Source: Nostoc sp. FACHB-280 (GTDB lineage Bacteria; Cyanobacteriota; Cyanobacteriia; Cyanobacteriales; Nostocaceae). Taken from it: a DNA stretch of 64,000 nt. Of this stretch, positions 16,174-25,418 are shown piece by piece. The stretch covers positions 1-64,000 of the forward strand of contig NZ_JACJSD010000019.1 in NCBI RefSeq assembly GCF_014697615.1. Direction: 5' to 3'. The notes beneath the pieces were generated by a model. It was not told the DNA's origin. It saw only the letters and a program-made list of their open reading frames with translations, and did not search any database. Each line of letters starts with the position of its first letter. Positions within the stretch are counted from its first letter, which is position 1. The position numbers and the translations under genes are program-made.

Positions 16174-16725
16174 TTAAGCAACAGCTTGATGGGTGCGAAT
16201 CTCTTTACCTGTATACTGCGGAACCCAGCCTGCTGTATCGATAAAATAACGCACAGCTTTGACTCGTCGCGCGGGGGTGAGATAAAACCAATGTTCGGTT
16301 CCGGCTGGTACGTTGATATATTCTTGTGGTTGTACTGTTAGTTCGACTTGGCTATCATCAGGACGCACGAAGCCAAACACTGCTTCGCCATCAATCACGT
16401 AGCGTACCTCATCATCAGCGTGGGTATGAATTTGGGAAAATTTTGCTAGAAATCCATCCAAGTCGGGAATTTCGGGATGCAACACAATTAAATCACGAGA
16501 TTGATAACCTGCTATTTGTTGTAGCTTTTCAAAATAATGATCTAGAAATTCCAGTACTTGGGTTTTTTGGTCTTCGTTGAGGCTATCTTGGGTGAGTAGA
16601 TGATGTAACTCTGAATTTTCTCCCACATCCCAGCGATTAAGTTGAATATTTAAAGGTGCAAGTTCTTGGGCAATGTGATTGATATCTGTGAGAATTTTGC
16701 CATCTTCTAATTTTAAAATCGCCAT
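16174..16725 (-). CDS. mtnD: Acireductone dioxygenase
   Basis: 183 residues, cupin-fold metal enzyme (Fe gives the keto-acid precursor of methionine, Ni gives an off-pathway product). Metal ligands are visible in SQIHTHADDEVRYVIDGEAV (about residues 92-111, pattern HxH(x)nE) and in NVPAGTEHWFYLTPARRVKA (about 140-159). Family length is normal. It is the first gene of the minus-strand cluster mtnD-mtnX-mtnB-ABM; mtnA, mtnN and mtnC/W are not in this window. Confidence 0.93.
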   Translation of the reverse strand: MAILKLEDGKILTDINHIAQELAPLNIQLNRWDVGENSELHHLLTQDSLNEDQKTQVLEFLDHYFEKLQQIAGYQSRDLIVLHPEIPDLDGFLAKFSQIHTHADDEVRYVIDGEAVFGFVRPDDSQVELTVQPQEYINVPAGTEHWFYLTPARRVKAVRYFIDTAGWVPQYTGKEIRTHQAVA

Positions 16726-16801
16726 AGCTCATCCCATTTTGGATTTTAGAAATTTAACTAGTCAAATTTTTAGCAATTAAACTCAGTAAAAATACTAACC
16801 A

Positions 16802-17122
16802 CTAACCTCTAGCCTCTTTCGCATCAACTTCGGCATTTAACCAATTAAGAAACCCAGTATTCACCGTTGTGGGTGAAATCTCTGCAACAAAGTTAGTGTA
16901 GCTTATGTGCTGGCGGATTAACTTTTCAATTTCTGCACCATAACCATCTTGAGTTTTCACTATCAGTACTACTTCTGGTTCTTCAGTAATTTCTCCTTCC
17001 CAGGTATAAGCACAGGTAATCGGAAACCAATTTACGCAAACGGCTAACTTGTGTTCGAGTAATGAGCGTCCAATTTGTCGCGCTTCATCTGTATTATTCA
17101 ATGTGATGTAGTACAGCTTCAT
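16802..17122 (-). CDS. cutA: CutA divalent-ion tolerance protein
   Basis: 106 residues, normal for the trimeric CutA1 fold. Typical blocks are ARQIGRSLLEHKLAVCVNWF (residues 14-33), CAYTWEGEITEEPEVVLIVKT (split around residues 37-57) and SYTNFVAEISPTTVNTGFLNWL (about 72-93). Family members bind divalent metals and are linked to metal tolerance, but the molecular role is unsettled. It lies 76 bases upstream of mtnD on the same strand; a shared transcript is possible but not indicated by function. Confidence 0.92.
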   Translation of the reverse strand: MKLYYITLNNTDEARQIGRSLLEHKLAVCVNWFPITCAYTWEGEITEEPEVVLIVKTQDGYGAEIEKLIRQHISYTNFVAEISPTTVNTGFLNWLNAEVDAKEARG

Positions 17123-17769
17123 TGAACATCCCCATTAGATTTTTAGAACCTAGCAAAATATTTATCTCAATTAAATTTGAACTAAATGGGCAAATAAATC
17201 AACTACAGCAACATCTTCCGATTTTTTACGTCAGCTACCAAGACTGGCTATTAAACCTTTAATTTTATGTTTCAATCCTGTCTTCTATCTAAAGAAGTAA
17301 CTTTCATCTATATTTTGAGAATCAAATTTACAGCTAAGAAACGCGTAGGTTTATGACTTATGACTGATTAATAAATATCAATGGTTCAGTAAAAAATATT
17401 AAGTAGTATCACCAAGAAAATATTAAGTTTTGTGTAGTAAGTTACAAAAATTCATAATACCCTATGTTATTTTCTAAAGTAAATCAAGCAAATATCAAGG
17501 TAAGAACTTGATATAAAAATTTGGCAATAATTAAGATTTTCTTAATTGCTCTGTATATGTATACTAATAGGATTGCTAAAATTTGTAATATATGTATTTA
17601 ATTACGTTCGTGCAATATAACCACAATAAATTTATATAGTTTAAATTTATTACTCAAGATTAATACTTAAACAAGCATAAATTTAATTACAAATCAAGAT
17701 ATTAATAGGTGCTATTTTTAATAGTTTTGACAGCTAAATTAGACAATTAATTGCTCAAGAAAACTCGCC
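17123..17769. other. A+T-rich intergenic region, divergent promoter zone
   Basis: 647 bases without a supported ORF between cutA (minus) and the beta-propeller-like gene (plus). It is strongly A+T-rich, with several TATAAT-like hexamers, so I do not single one out as a promoter. No terminator, repeat or RNA gene recognised. Confidence 0.6.
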
Positions 17770-18897
17770 ATGAATGCACTACCGATTACAAGGCTTGCTG
17801 TCCCAGACAGATTTTGGTACACAGGAGTGAGGAAAAAAGTCTTAATTGACTTTGGTAGCGATCGCCCAAAAATTATTCATCAAGTAGGGCAGAGTTCAGG
17901 TTTTGAAGCAACTGCCAGCTACACCGATCCACTAACAGGTAAACTGCGGTTATATAGTGATGGTCAATTAATTTTTAACGGACAAACTCATGAAATATTA
18001 GAGAACGGAGTTTGGGGTGCAAAAAGTTGGTCAGCAACGCAAGCAGTAGCAATTGTACCCGCGCCTGGTGGTCATCCTGACAGATTTTATATCTTTACCA
18101 ATAATAATCAAGAGATATACTACTCGATTGCGGATTTATCTCAAGGTATCAATGGTTCAGTGCTTTTACTAAACCGCAAATTGACAGGCAGACAAGATAA
18201 TCCTGGAGAAGCATTGGGTGTTGTACCCCATAGCGATGGCGAGGCTTTTTGGCTGATAATTTTTAATGGCAGAACAGAGGTGCGTGCCTACCTAGTAGAT
18301 AAAAATGGCATCAATAGCAAATATGTAGCTTCACCAATTGATTTTCCCGAAAATCGGTTGAATCCCTTAGTTGGTAAAAAAGTTCATAAAGGTTCGATTA
18401 TTTTCAGTCCCAATTGGCAAAAAGTTGCTTTGGGTGTGGCAGGGTTAGGAATTGCGATCGCCAAAGTTGACCGGACTACAGGTACAATTAGCCATAGTGA
18501 TTTTCTCATTCGCGGTTCGGCTGGTTACTGTTGCGCCTTCTCGCCTGATAGTAAAAAGTTGTATTACGCTAAAGGTGATTGGGAGTTTGGACAGTGGAAG
18601 CACCAGACTTTAGAAGGTTGGAGCGCCACACCACATCAAATGGATTTAGTGACCGAGATAGAAACCGAAATTGATACCTTACCTATTGGCGATACAACTG
18701 GCTATTCCGGGCCGAGGTTAGCACCTGACGGCAAAATCTATTGGACAGGACAAGGCAAATCTTCTCTAGCTGTAGTTGAAAACCCCAACGCCCCAGGACA
18801 CGCCCTGCGATTTAACCCTGATGGTTTACCCTTGGGAAATGGTGTGTCTGCTAGTTGGAATCTACCAACACAGACGTTTAGTTTTTGTAGAGGCTAG
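17770..18897 (+). CDS. Beta-propeller-like protein related to N-termini of Bacteroidetes T9SS proteins
   Basis: 375 residues, no signal peptide or membrane segment. It shows repeated blade-like units: KVLIDFGSDRPKIIHQVG (about 24-41), ATASYTDPLTGKLRLYSDGQ (about 51-70), SATQAVAIVPAPGGHPDRFY (about 93-112), SIIFSPNWQKVALG (about 215) and CCAFSPDSKKLYYA (about 258). The order, with a 'first-blade' summary then TQAxxIVPxPG...YYIFT, closely recalls the propeller at the N-terminus of gliding-associated (T9SS type B) Bacteroidetes proteins. Function unknown. The missing export signal is odd for that family. Followed by repeat-rich DNA. Confidence 0.55.
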   Translation: MNALPITRLAVPDRFWYTGVRKKVLIDFGSDRPKIIHQVGQSSGFEATASYTDPLTGKLRLYSDGQLIFNGQTHEILENGVWGAKSWSATQAVAIVPAPGGHPDRFYIFTNNNQEIYYSIADLSQGINGSVLLLNRKLTGRQDNPGEALGVVPHSDGEAFWLIIFNGRTEVRAYLVDKNGINSKYVASPIDFPENRLNPLVGKKVHKGSIIFSPNWQKVALGVAGLGIAIAKVDRTTGTISHSDFLIRGSAGYCCAFSPDSKKLYYAKGDWEFGQWKHQTLEGWSATPHQMDLVTEIETEIDTLPIGDTTGYSGPRLAPDGKIYWTGQGKSSLAVVENPNAPGHALRFNPDGLPLGNGVSASWNLPTQTFSFCRG

Positions 18898-18985
18898 AGG
18901 CTAGGGAGTGGTTCGGCTACTTCGGCTGCGCTCAGTACAAGTACGCTCACCAACCGGGAGTAGGGAGTAGGGAGAGAATCTTTTA
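18898..18985. repeat. STRR-like repeats after the beta-propeller gene
   Basis: Gaggctagaggctaggg units, then a tggttcggctacttcggctg segment and ctcaccaaccgggagtaggg-type heptamers. The middle block is a variant of the one at 7548-7580. Non-coding spacer between convergent genes. Confidence 0.55.
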
Positions 18986-18993
18986 CTCATAAC

Positions 18994-20076
18994 TCAGCAC
19001 TCACCTACATACGTCCCTAAAGCACGGGCGCTGTGTATCAAATAACTGCCGGGGTCTACGGATGATGGGCTTTTAGCGACTACATCAGCAATGGGGACAG
19101 GGACAACTTGCCCATTTCGCCAAGCTACCATCCGGTCGTATTTTTCTTGCGCGATTAAATCTACCGCAGCTTTGCCAAAGACTGTAGCTGTGAGTCTGTC
19201 TAAAGCAGAAGGAATTCCACCACGTTGAATATGTCCTAAAACTGAAACTCGTGTATCTACTTCATGGTTAGTACATTGAGCGATTTGGTCTGCAATATAT
19301 TGCCCCATCCCACATTTTGATGATGGGGATTTGCTATTGAGTTCTAAACCGCAACTGTTACCAAAATCGGCTACGCAGGGGGAAATACCTTCCGCAACCA
19401 CAACAATGGCAAATTTCCGCCGCCAAGTATTTCGCAGTTCGTCGAGATGTTGGCATAAACCGGGAATTGTGTAAGTTACTTCGGGGATTAATATGACATC
19501 TGCGCCACCGGCAATACCGGAATGTAAAGCTAAATGTCCGGCGCTGCGTCCCATCACTTCGACAATCATGACGCGATCGTGGCTGGCGGCAGTAAATGTG
19601 AGACGATTAAGAGCATCGACTATTGTATTCACAGCCGAATCAAATCCGATCGCTCGTTCTGTTAAAGCCACATCATTATCTATAGTTTTGGGAATTGTAA
19701 TTAAATTCCAATTGCCCAGAATAGCTAGTTGATGGATGATGTTCATACTGCCATCACCACCAATGGCAATTAAGGCATCTAAATTTAATTCTGCATAACC
19801 AGCAATCATCTCTTTAGCACGGGCTAGGGTATCACCTTTATTGATTGTGCCGAGAATAGTACCGCCCATATTCAACAGGGGATCAATACCGCGCAAATCC
19901 CAACCGTGGACGCTAAGTGCGATCGCTTGTCGCTCTAATAAACCTTGTGTAGCATAAGGAATACCAACAACTTCCCAATCGTAGGTGAGTGTGGCATGAC
20001 TCACAACTGCACGAATCACACAATTCAAACCCGGACAGTCGCCGCCACTAGTCAGAATACCAATACGTTTTTTCAT
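18994..20076 (-). CDS. pfkA: 6-phosphofructokinase
   Basis: 360 residues. Phosphorylates fructose-6-phosphate in glycolysis. Seen: ILTSGGDCPGLNCVIRAVV (residues 6-24), IAIGGDGSMNIIHQLA (about 101-116), TIPKTIDNDVALTERAIGF (about 124-142), VMGRSAGHLALHSGIAGGAD and LGHIQRGGIPSALDRL. The GGDGS glycine is typical of ATP users and the PKTIDND lysine is usual for PPi users or the mixed 'X' group; this combination is usually ATP-dependent. It lies downstream of the nifJ region on the same strand but with its own spacer. Confidence 0.92.
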   Translation of the reverse strand: MKKRIGILTSGGDCPGLNCVIRAVVSHATLTYDWEVVGIPYATQGLLERQAIALSVHGWDLRGIDPLLNMGGTILGTINKGDTLARAKEMIAGYAELNLDALIAIGGDGSMNIIHQLAILGNWNLITIPKTIDNDVALTERAIGFDSAVNTIVDALNRLTFTAASHDRVMIVEVMGRSAGHLALHSGIAGGADVILIPEVTYTIPGLCQHLDELRNTWRRKFAIVVVAEGISPCVADFGNSCGLELNSKSPSSKCGMGQYIADQIAQCTNHEVDTRVSVLGHIQRGGIPSALDRLTATVFGKAAVDLIAQEKYDRMVAWRNGQVVPVPIADVVAKSPSSVDPGSYLIHSARALGTYVGEC

Positions 20077-20086
20077 AGTTATTTGT

Positions 20087-20214
20087 CATTGGTCATTGGT
20101 CATTTGTCCTTTGTTATTAGATGTCTCCCTTACATCTCTAAACTCTGGTTACTGAGCGCAGTCGTTCGCGGAGCGTCTCGCAGAGAAGTACACCCTCGTA
20201 CCCTACTCCCGGCT
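20087..20214. repeat. Repeat-rich spacer (ttggtca units and gttcgcggagcgtctcgcag)
   Basis: 20087-20115 holds several ttggtca/ttgtcat-type heptamers (tttgtcattggtcattggtc). About 20160-20185 holds the common cyanobacterial string gttcgcggagcgtctcgcag. No gene. Confidence 0.5.
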
Positions 20215-21246
20215 TTAGCCATGATAATAAGATGGTTCATAAATCCGCCCCCATTCAGGTTTATAAGTCCGCAAGGCTTTCATATATTGGGCGCGTTCAA
20301 AGGCGCTGGGATTTGGGCAATTTTTCTGGCTCATGCTACCTTGCAACTGTCGGATTGATGTGTATTCGTGTTTTTCCATCCATTGGCGCATTTCTTCCTC
20401 GATGCAACGGATGTGATTAATACCTTGACGTAGCAGCACAGAACACAACATAGTAATATTTGCGCCCACCATCAGCATTTTTAAGACATCGTGAGCGTTA
20501 TGAATCCCACTAGTTGCGGCTAAGTCAGCATTAATGCGATCGTAGAGAATAGCAATCCAACGCAGAGGTAAGCGGATATCTTGGGGAGTGCTTAACAATA
20601 CGTTTGGTTCCACTTCCAAGGTTTCGAGGTTGATATCTGGTTGATAAAACCGATTGAACAATACCAAAGCATCAGCCCCAGCATAATCTAAACGCTGGGC
20701 GAAATTAGCCATGTTGGTAAAGTATGGACTCAGCTTGACTGCAACGGGAACATTCACCGAGGCTTTGACGTTCCGCACCATATTGACGTAACTTTCCTCG
20801 ATATCTTCTCCTGGAAGTTCCGTGTCAGTTTGGACGTAGTAAGTATTTAATTCTAGTGCGGAAATACCTGCTTGTTCTAACAGCCTAGCGTAATCAGTCC
20901 AGCCATCTAAAGAAGAACCATTCAAACTGCCAATAATGGGGATATCGACTTTTTCCTGAGCTTTGTGAATTAGTTCTAAATATTCGTCTGGGCCGATGCG
21001 AAATCTTTCTGGTTCAGGAAAATAAGTGAGAGATTCAGCAAAACTTTCTGTGCCATAAGTTAAGTGATGGTGCAGTTCGTAGCTTTCTAAGATTAACTGT
21101 TCTTCAAACAGTGAGTGCATTACCACTGCACCAGCACCAGCATCTTCCATCCGTTGAATGTTATCAATATTTTCCGTCATGGGAGACGATGAGGGGACAA
21201 GGGGCGATCGCAGTTGCAACCCCATGTATGTTGTAGTTATGTCCAT
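20215..21246 (-). CDS. Dihydroorotate-dehydrogenase-like protein (nifJ-linked)
   Basis: 343 residues, FMN TIM barrel. Blocks: TTYMGLQLRSPLVPSSSPMT (residues 5-24), IGSLNGSSLDGWTDYARLLE (about 105-124), SALELNTYYVQTD, VPVAVKLSPYFTNMANFAQR (about 164-183) and ADALVLFNRFYQPDI. The LKLSP and FNR strings are DHOD-family hallmarks. It differs from the classical PyrD in lacking an obvious N-terminal membrane helix. Orthologues are annotated 'dihydroorotate dehydrogenase-like' and lie next to nifJ in Nostocales, so pyrimidine synthesis is not assured. It is 215 bases downstream of nifJ, with a palindromic element in the gap. Confidence 0.85.
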   Translation of the reverse strand: MDITTTYMGLQLRSPLVPSSSPMTENIDNIQRMEDAGAGAVVMHSLFEEQLILESYELHHHLTYGTESFAESLTYFPEPERFRIGPDEYLELIHKAQEKVDIPIIGSLNGSSLDGWTDYARLLEQAGISALELNTYYVQTDTELPGEDIEESYVNMVRNVKASVNVPVAVKLSPYFTNMANFAQRLDYAGADALVLFNRFYQPDINLETLEVEPNVLLSTPQDIRLPLRWIAILYDRINADLAATSGIHNAHDVLKMLMVGANITMLCSVLLRQGINHIRCIEEEMRQWMEKHEYTSIRQLQGSMSQKNCPNPSAFERAQYMKALRTYKPEWGRIYEPSYYHG

Positions 21247-21273
21247 ATTATCTAAGGGGTTAGGGGCTAGAGG

Positions 21274-21438
21274 CTAGGGAGTGGGGAGTGTTTTCAAACT
21301 ATTAATTTTGCCTCCTAACTTTTTAGATCCCCCTAAATCCCCCTTTTTAAGGGGGACTTTAAGAGTTTCTTAGCCCCCCTTTTTAAGGGGGGTTGGGGGG
21401 ATCACAGAGTTTGAAAACACGCCCTAGGGAGTGGGGAG
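21274..21438. mobile_element. MITE-like palindromic element in the nifJ spacer
   Basis: GTGTTTTCAAACT (21288-21300) and AGTTTGAAAACAC (21408-21420) are 13-bp perfect inverted repeats. Inside lies an inverted pair gatccccctaaatccccctt / aaggggggttggggggatc with polyT-A loops. Outside, ctagggagtggggag occurs on both sides (about 21274 and 21424), a possible 15-bp target duplication, though that string is also an STRR unit. No ORF inside, so it is non-autonomous if mobile. Confidence 0.6.
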
Positions 21439-21461
21439 TAAGAAGTAGGAAATTTCAGACT

Positions 21462-24400
21462 TCAAACTTCAGACTTTTTTGCTAAATATTGATATGTTTG
21501 CCATCGAGTATTGACATCGGCTTGGGCTTCTTGGAGTAACCGCTTGGCTGCTTCTGGGTTAATTTTGGTCAGCATTTTGAAGCGGTTTTCTAAATACATC
21601 GATTGTTCTATCGATAGTTTTGGTGTGCGGGAATCTAGTTGTAAGGGATTTTCGCCGAGGTTGCGGAGTTCGGGGTTATACCTATACAGTAGCCATCTAC
21701 CTGAATCTACGGCGGCTTTTTGATTTTGCATACCTTGACTCAAATTGATGCCGTGGGCGATGCAATGACTGTAGGCGATAATCAACGAAGTGCCAGGATA
21801 AGCCTCAGCTTCTAAAAAGGCTTTGAGTGTATGTTCATCTCTCGCACCCATCGCCACACTCGCAACGTAGACGTTACCGTAAGTCATAGCGATTAAGCCT
21901 AAGTCTTTTTTGGGTGCAGGTTTTCCACCAGCCGCAAATTTGGCGACGGCGGCTTTCGGGGTGGATTTGGACATCTGCCCGCCTGTGTTGGAATATACCT
22001 CTGTGTCAAGCACTAAAATATTCACATTCCGACCACTGGCGAAGACGTGATCTAGTCCGCCAAAGCCGATATCATACGCCCAACCATCACCACCAATCAT
22101 CCAAACGCTCTTTTTAACGAGGTAGTCAGCAATACTCAGCAGTTCCTTGGCTTTGGGATGATTAATAATTTCTAGCTTTTGTTTGAGGATAGCAATGAGA
22201 TCGCGTTGTTCGCAAATATCGGCTTCATCTTTCTGCACAGCGTTGAGAATACTATTTGCTAGTTCTTCTCCTACCACTGGTGCAAGTAAAGTCAGTAATT
22301 CGGCGGCGAATTCGGCTTGTTTATCAAGGGAAATGCGAAAACCTAAACCAAATTCGGCGTTATCTTCAAATAGACTGTTAGACCAAGCCGGGCCTCGTCC
22401 TTCGGCGTTTTGTGTCCAAGGTGTGGTCGGTAAGTTACCGCCATAAATCGAAGAACAACCTGTGGCGTTGGCAACAATCATGCGATCGCCAAACAACTGT
22501 GTTGCTAATTTAATATAGGGAGTTTCCCCGCAACCACCGCAAGCACCAGAAAACTCAAATAGCGGTTCTTGCATTTGCTGTTGGTTGATATGATTTAGCT
22601 TCAAGTTGCGTCTATCAGGGTTGGGAAGATTCAAAAAGAACTCCCAATTTTGCCGTTCAGCTTCCCGCAATGGGGGTTGCGGTTCCATATTGATGGCTTT
22701 TTTGCGTGTTTCGGTTTTATTCTTCGCCGGACATACATCAACACAAATACCGCAACCTGTACAATCTTCTGCCGCTACTTGGATGGTATATTTCAAACCG
22801 TGCCAATCATGGTCTTTGGCATTGGTACTCTTAAAAGTTGGCGGTGCATTTTCGAGTTGTTGGGGTTCGTAAACCTTGCTGCGGATAACGCTATGGGGAC
22901 ATACCATTACACATTTGCCACACTGTACGCAGACATCCGTGTCCCATACAGGAATTTCTTGGGTAATGTTGCGTTTTTCCCATTTGGCTGTGCCGGTGGG
23001 GTAAGTTCCATCCACAGGTAAAGCACTCACAGGTAAATCATCGCCACATTTAGCAATCATTTTACCCAACACTTCCCGCACAAAAGCTGGTGCAGTATCG
23101 GGTACAGGTGGGCGCAGTTCAATGTGACTATCTACACCTTGGGGAACAGGGACTTCGTAGAGGTTCTCTAAGGTGCGGTCTACGGCGTTGAGGTTCATTT
23201 GGACAATTTCATTGCCCTTTTTGCCGTAGGATTTGATAATTGATTGCTTGATTTGGGCGATCGCTTCTTCCCGTGGTAGCACACCAGACAATGCAAAAAA
23301 GCATACTTGCATTACCGTATTTATTCTGCCGCCCATCCCTGCCTCGCGGGCAACTTTATAAGCATTAATTACATAAAATTTGAGTTGTTTTGTAATAATT
23401 TGTGTTTGGACTAATCTCGGTAATTTCTGCCAAACATCTTCTAAGCTATAAGGACTATTTAATAAGAAAGTTCCACCAGGGATAATATGCGTCAACATAT
23501 CAAACTGTTCTAAAAATCCCCATTGGTGACAGGCGACAAAGTTGGCTTGGCTAATTAAATAAGTAGAGTGAATAGGTTGAGAACCGAAACGCAAATGCGA
23601 AACCGTCACCGAACCAGATTTTTTCGAGTCGTAGACAAAATAACCTTGGGCGTAATTATCAGTTTCCTCGCCAATAATTTTGATAGAGTTTTTATTTGCG
23701 CCCACAGTTCCATCGGAACCTAAACCATAGAAAATTGCCCGGACTATATTATCTGCTTCGATGTGAAATTCTGGGTCATAATCTAAGCTGGTATGGGTGA
23801 CATCATCGTTAATCCCAATAGTGAAATGATTCTTTGGTGTAGTCTCTGCCAAATTATCAAACACAGCTTTAATCATTGCTGGGGTAAATTCTTTGGAAGA
23901 TAAACCATATCTTCCGCCCACTACACCCTTACACCCCTGCACCCCTACACCCCAAACTTCATGCAAAGCTGTAACAACATCCAGATAAAGTGGTTCACCA
24001 GATGCGCCTGGTTCTTTGGTGCGGTCTAAAACTGCAATAGTGCGAGTAGTTGGGGGTAATGCAGCGATAAATCTTTGACTATCAAAGGGACGATACAGCC
24101 GCACTTTCACTACGCCGACTTTTTCACCACGGGCATTGAGATAATCTACGGTTTCTTGGACGGCTTCGCAACCAGAACCCATAATTACGATAATTCTTTC
24201 GGCGCTGGGGTCGCCATAATATTCAAATAATTGATATTGTCGCCCTGTCATTTGGGCGAACTCATCCATAATTTTTTGGGTGATTTCTGGGCAATTATTG
24301 TAATAAGAATTAACCGTTTCTCTAGCTTGAAAATAAACATCAGGGTTTTGGGCTGTACCCCGTAACACTGGTTTATCGGGAGTTAAGGCGCGAGAACGAT

Positions 24401-25010
24401 GGGCAAATACTAATTCATTGGGGATGAAGGCGCGTAAATTTGCTTCAGCTAAAAGTTCTAATTTATCAACTTCGTGGGAAGTGCGGAAACCATCAAAGAA
24501 ATGTAAAAAAGGCAGGCGAGATTCTAAACTTGCTCTTGTAGAAATTAAAGCAAAATCATGAGCTTCTTGCACAGAGGCGGCGCATAACATCGCAAAACCA
24601 GTCCCACGACAAGCCATGACATCGCTATGGTCGCCAAAAATAGATAGACCTTGGGCGGCGAGCGATCGCGCGGCAATATGAAATACTGTAGGTGTGAGTT
24701 CTCCCGCTATTTTGTACATATTCGGGATCATCAACAATAATCCCTGGGATGCGGTGAATGTGGTTGTTAAAGAACCTGTTTGTAAAGCACCATGTACAGC
24801 ACCCGCTACGCCGCCTTCACTCTGCATCTGCACCACTGTTGGTACAGTTCCCCAAATATTTGGTTTACTTTCACTCGCCCAAGCATCCGCCCATTCAGCC
24901 ATCGGTGATGAAGGCGTAATAGGATAAATGGCGATAACTTCATTCAGTTTATAAACAACTTGGGCAACAGCTTCGTTACCATCAATGGTTGCAAAGGTTC
25001 TGTTGTTCAT
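21462..25010 (-). CDS. nifJ: Pyruvate:ferredoxin (flavodoxin) oxidoreductase
   Basis: 1182 residues, the normal single-chain length. Converts pyruvate and CoA to acetyl-CoA with reduced ferredoxin/flavodoxin, and supplies electrons for nitrogenase or dark/low-iron metabolism. Domain I is near residues 5-230 (IDGNEAVAQVVYKLNEVIAI, YPITPSSPMAEW). The ferredoxin-like insert has two 4Fe-4S motifs, CVQCGKCVMVCP (about 690) and CTGCGICVDVCP (about 750). The thiamine-diphosphate domain has ACGGCGETPYI, NATGCSSIYGGNLPTTPW (about 840-857) and WMIGGDGWAYDIGFGG. Intact; start ATG at 25010. Confidence 0.97.
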   Translation of the reverse strand: MNNRTFATIDGNEAVAQVVYKLNEVIAIYPITPSSPMAEWADAWASESKPNIWGTVPTVVQMQSEGGVAGAVHGALQTGSLTTTFTASQGLLLMIPNMYKIAGELTPTVFHIAARSLAAQGLSIFGDHSDVMACRGTGFAMLCAASVQEAHDFALISTRASLESRLPFLHFFDGFRTSHEVDKLELLAEANLRAFIPNELVFAHRSRALTPDKPVLRGTAQNPDVYFQARETVNSYYNNCPEITQKIMDEFAQMTGRQYQLFEYYGDPSAERIIVIMGSGCEAVQETVDYLNARGEKVGVVKVRLYRPFDSQRFIAALPPTTRTIAVLDRTKEPGASGEPLYLDVVTALHEVWGVGVQGCKGVVGGRYGLSSKEFTPAMIKAVFDNLAETTPKNHFTIGINDDVTHTSLDYDPEFHIEADNIVRAIFYGLGSDGTVGANKNSIKIIGEETDNYAQGYFVYDSKKSGSVTVSHLRFGSQPIHSTYLISQANFVACHQWGFLEQFDMLTHIIPGGTFLLNSPYSLEDVWQKLPRLVQTQIITKQLKFYVINAYKVAREAGMGGRINTVMQVCFFALSGVLPREEAIAQIKQSIIKSYGKKGNEIVQMNLNAVDRTLENLYEVPVPQGVDSHIELRPPVPDTAPAFVREVLGKMIAKCGDDLPVSALPVDGTYPTGTAKWEKRNITQEIPVWDTDVCVQCGKCVMVCPHSVIRSKVYEPQQLENAPPTFKSTNAKDHDWHGLKYTIQVAAEDCTGCGICVDVCPAKNKTETRKKAINMEPQPPLREAERQNWEFFLNLPNPDRRNLKLNHINQQQMQEPLFEFSGACGGCGETPYIKLATQLFGDRMIVANATGCSSIYGGNLPTTPWTQNAEGRGPAWSNSLFEDNAEFGLGFRISLDKQAEFAAELLTLLAPVVGEELANSILNAVQKDEADICEQRDLIAILKQKLEIINHPKAKELLSIADYLVKKSVWMIGGDGWAYDIGFGGLDHVFASGRNVNILVLDTEVYSNTGGQMSKSTPKAAVAKFAAGGKPAPKKDLGLIAMTYGNVYVASVAMGARDEHTLKAFLEAEAYPGTSLIIAYSHCIAHGINLSQGMQNQKAAVDSGRWLLYRYNPELRNLGENPLQLDSRTPKLSIEQSMYLENRFKMLTKINPEAAKRLLQEAQADVNTRWQTYQYLAKKSEV

Positions 25011-25418
25011 TTTGCTCCGTTCCCCTGAGTTGAGAAAAGAAGCTAGGAACTAGAGAAAGTCATAGGTTTCTCATCAGTTGAGTGGCTTAAAAGTACTGCG
25101 TAAAAATACTAATCTCTAACCTATAGCTCCTAGCTTCTCTTTCTTCTAGACTTTGCTGTTTCTAAGTTGAAGTTAGAGTAAAAACTTGAGGAACTTGTGA
25201 GGAAAATATACAAGAATTGATTCATCGCTGAAGCCACACAAACTCAGTCATAAATAAGACTAAGTATTATGCTTGTTTAGCAACACCCTGTTATCCAGTT
25301 AGAGCAGAAATCCAATAGGTCTAAATATTCTGACTAATTTTACCTGATTGTAAACACTCAGGTGCTTCTTGGGAATACTAGCTTCATCAAGATAAATTAT
25401 ACCATGAGGTCAGTAGAG
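25011..25418. other. Divergent intergenic region between nifJ and the giant kinase
   Basis: 408 bases with no supported gene. An imperfect inverted repeat is visible: gaagctaggaacta at about 25039 against tagctcctagcttc at about 25122-25135. It is likely a dispersed repeat, not a regulator site. The part nearest the kinase is A+T-rich. Confidence 0.5.

Noticed and set aside
20945-21246. Classical PyrD (pyrimidine biosynthesis) call for the gene at 20215-21246
   Set aside because: The fold fits, but the neighbourhood and the lack of PyrD-specific features do not support the classical role, so a neutral name was used.
22183-24927. Several 60-120 codon plus-strand ORFs antisense to nifJ
   Set aside because: They lie wholly inside a gene with clear motifs on the other strand and show no independent start signals.
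25362-25418. Upstream start for the giant kinase
   Set aside because: No ribosome site at 25362, whereas the ATG at 25419 has GAGG in place.
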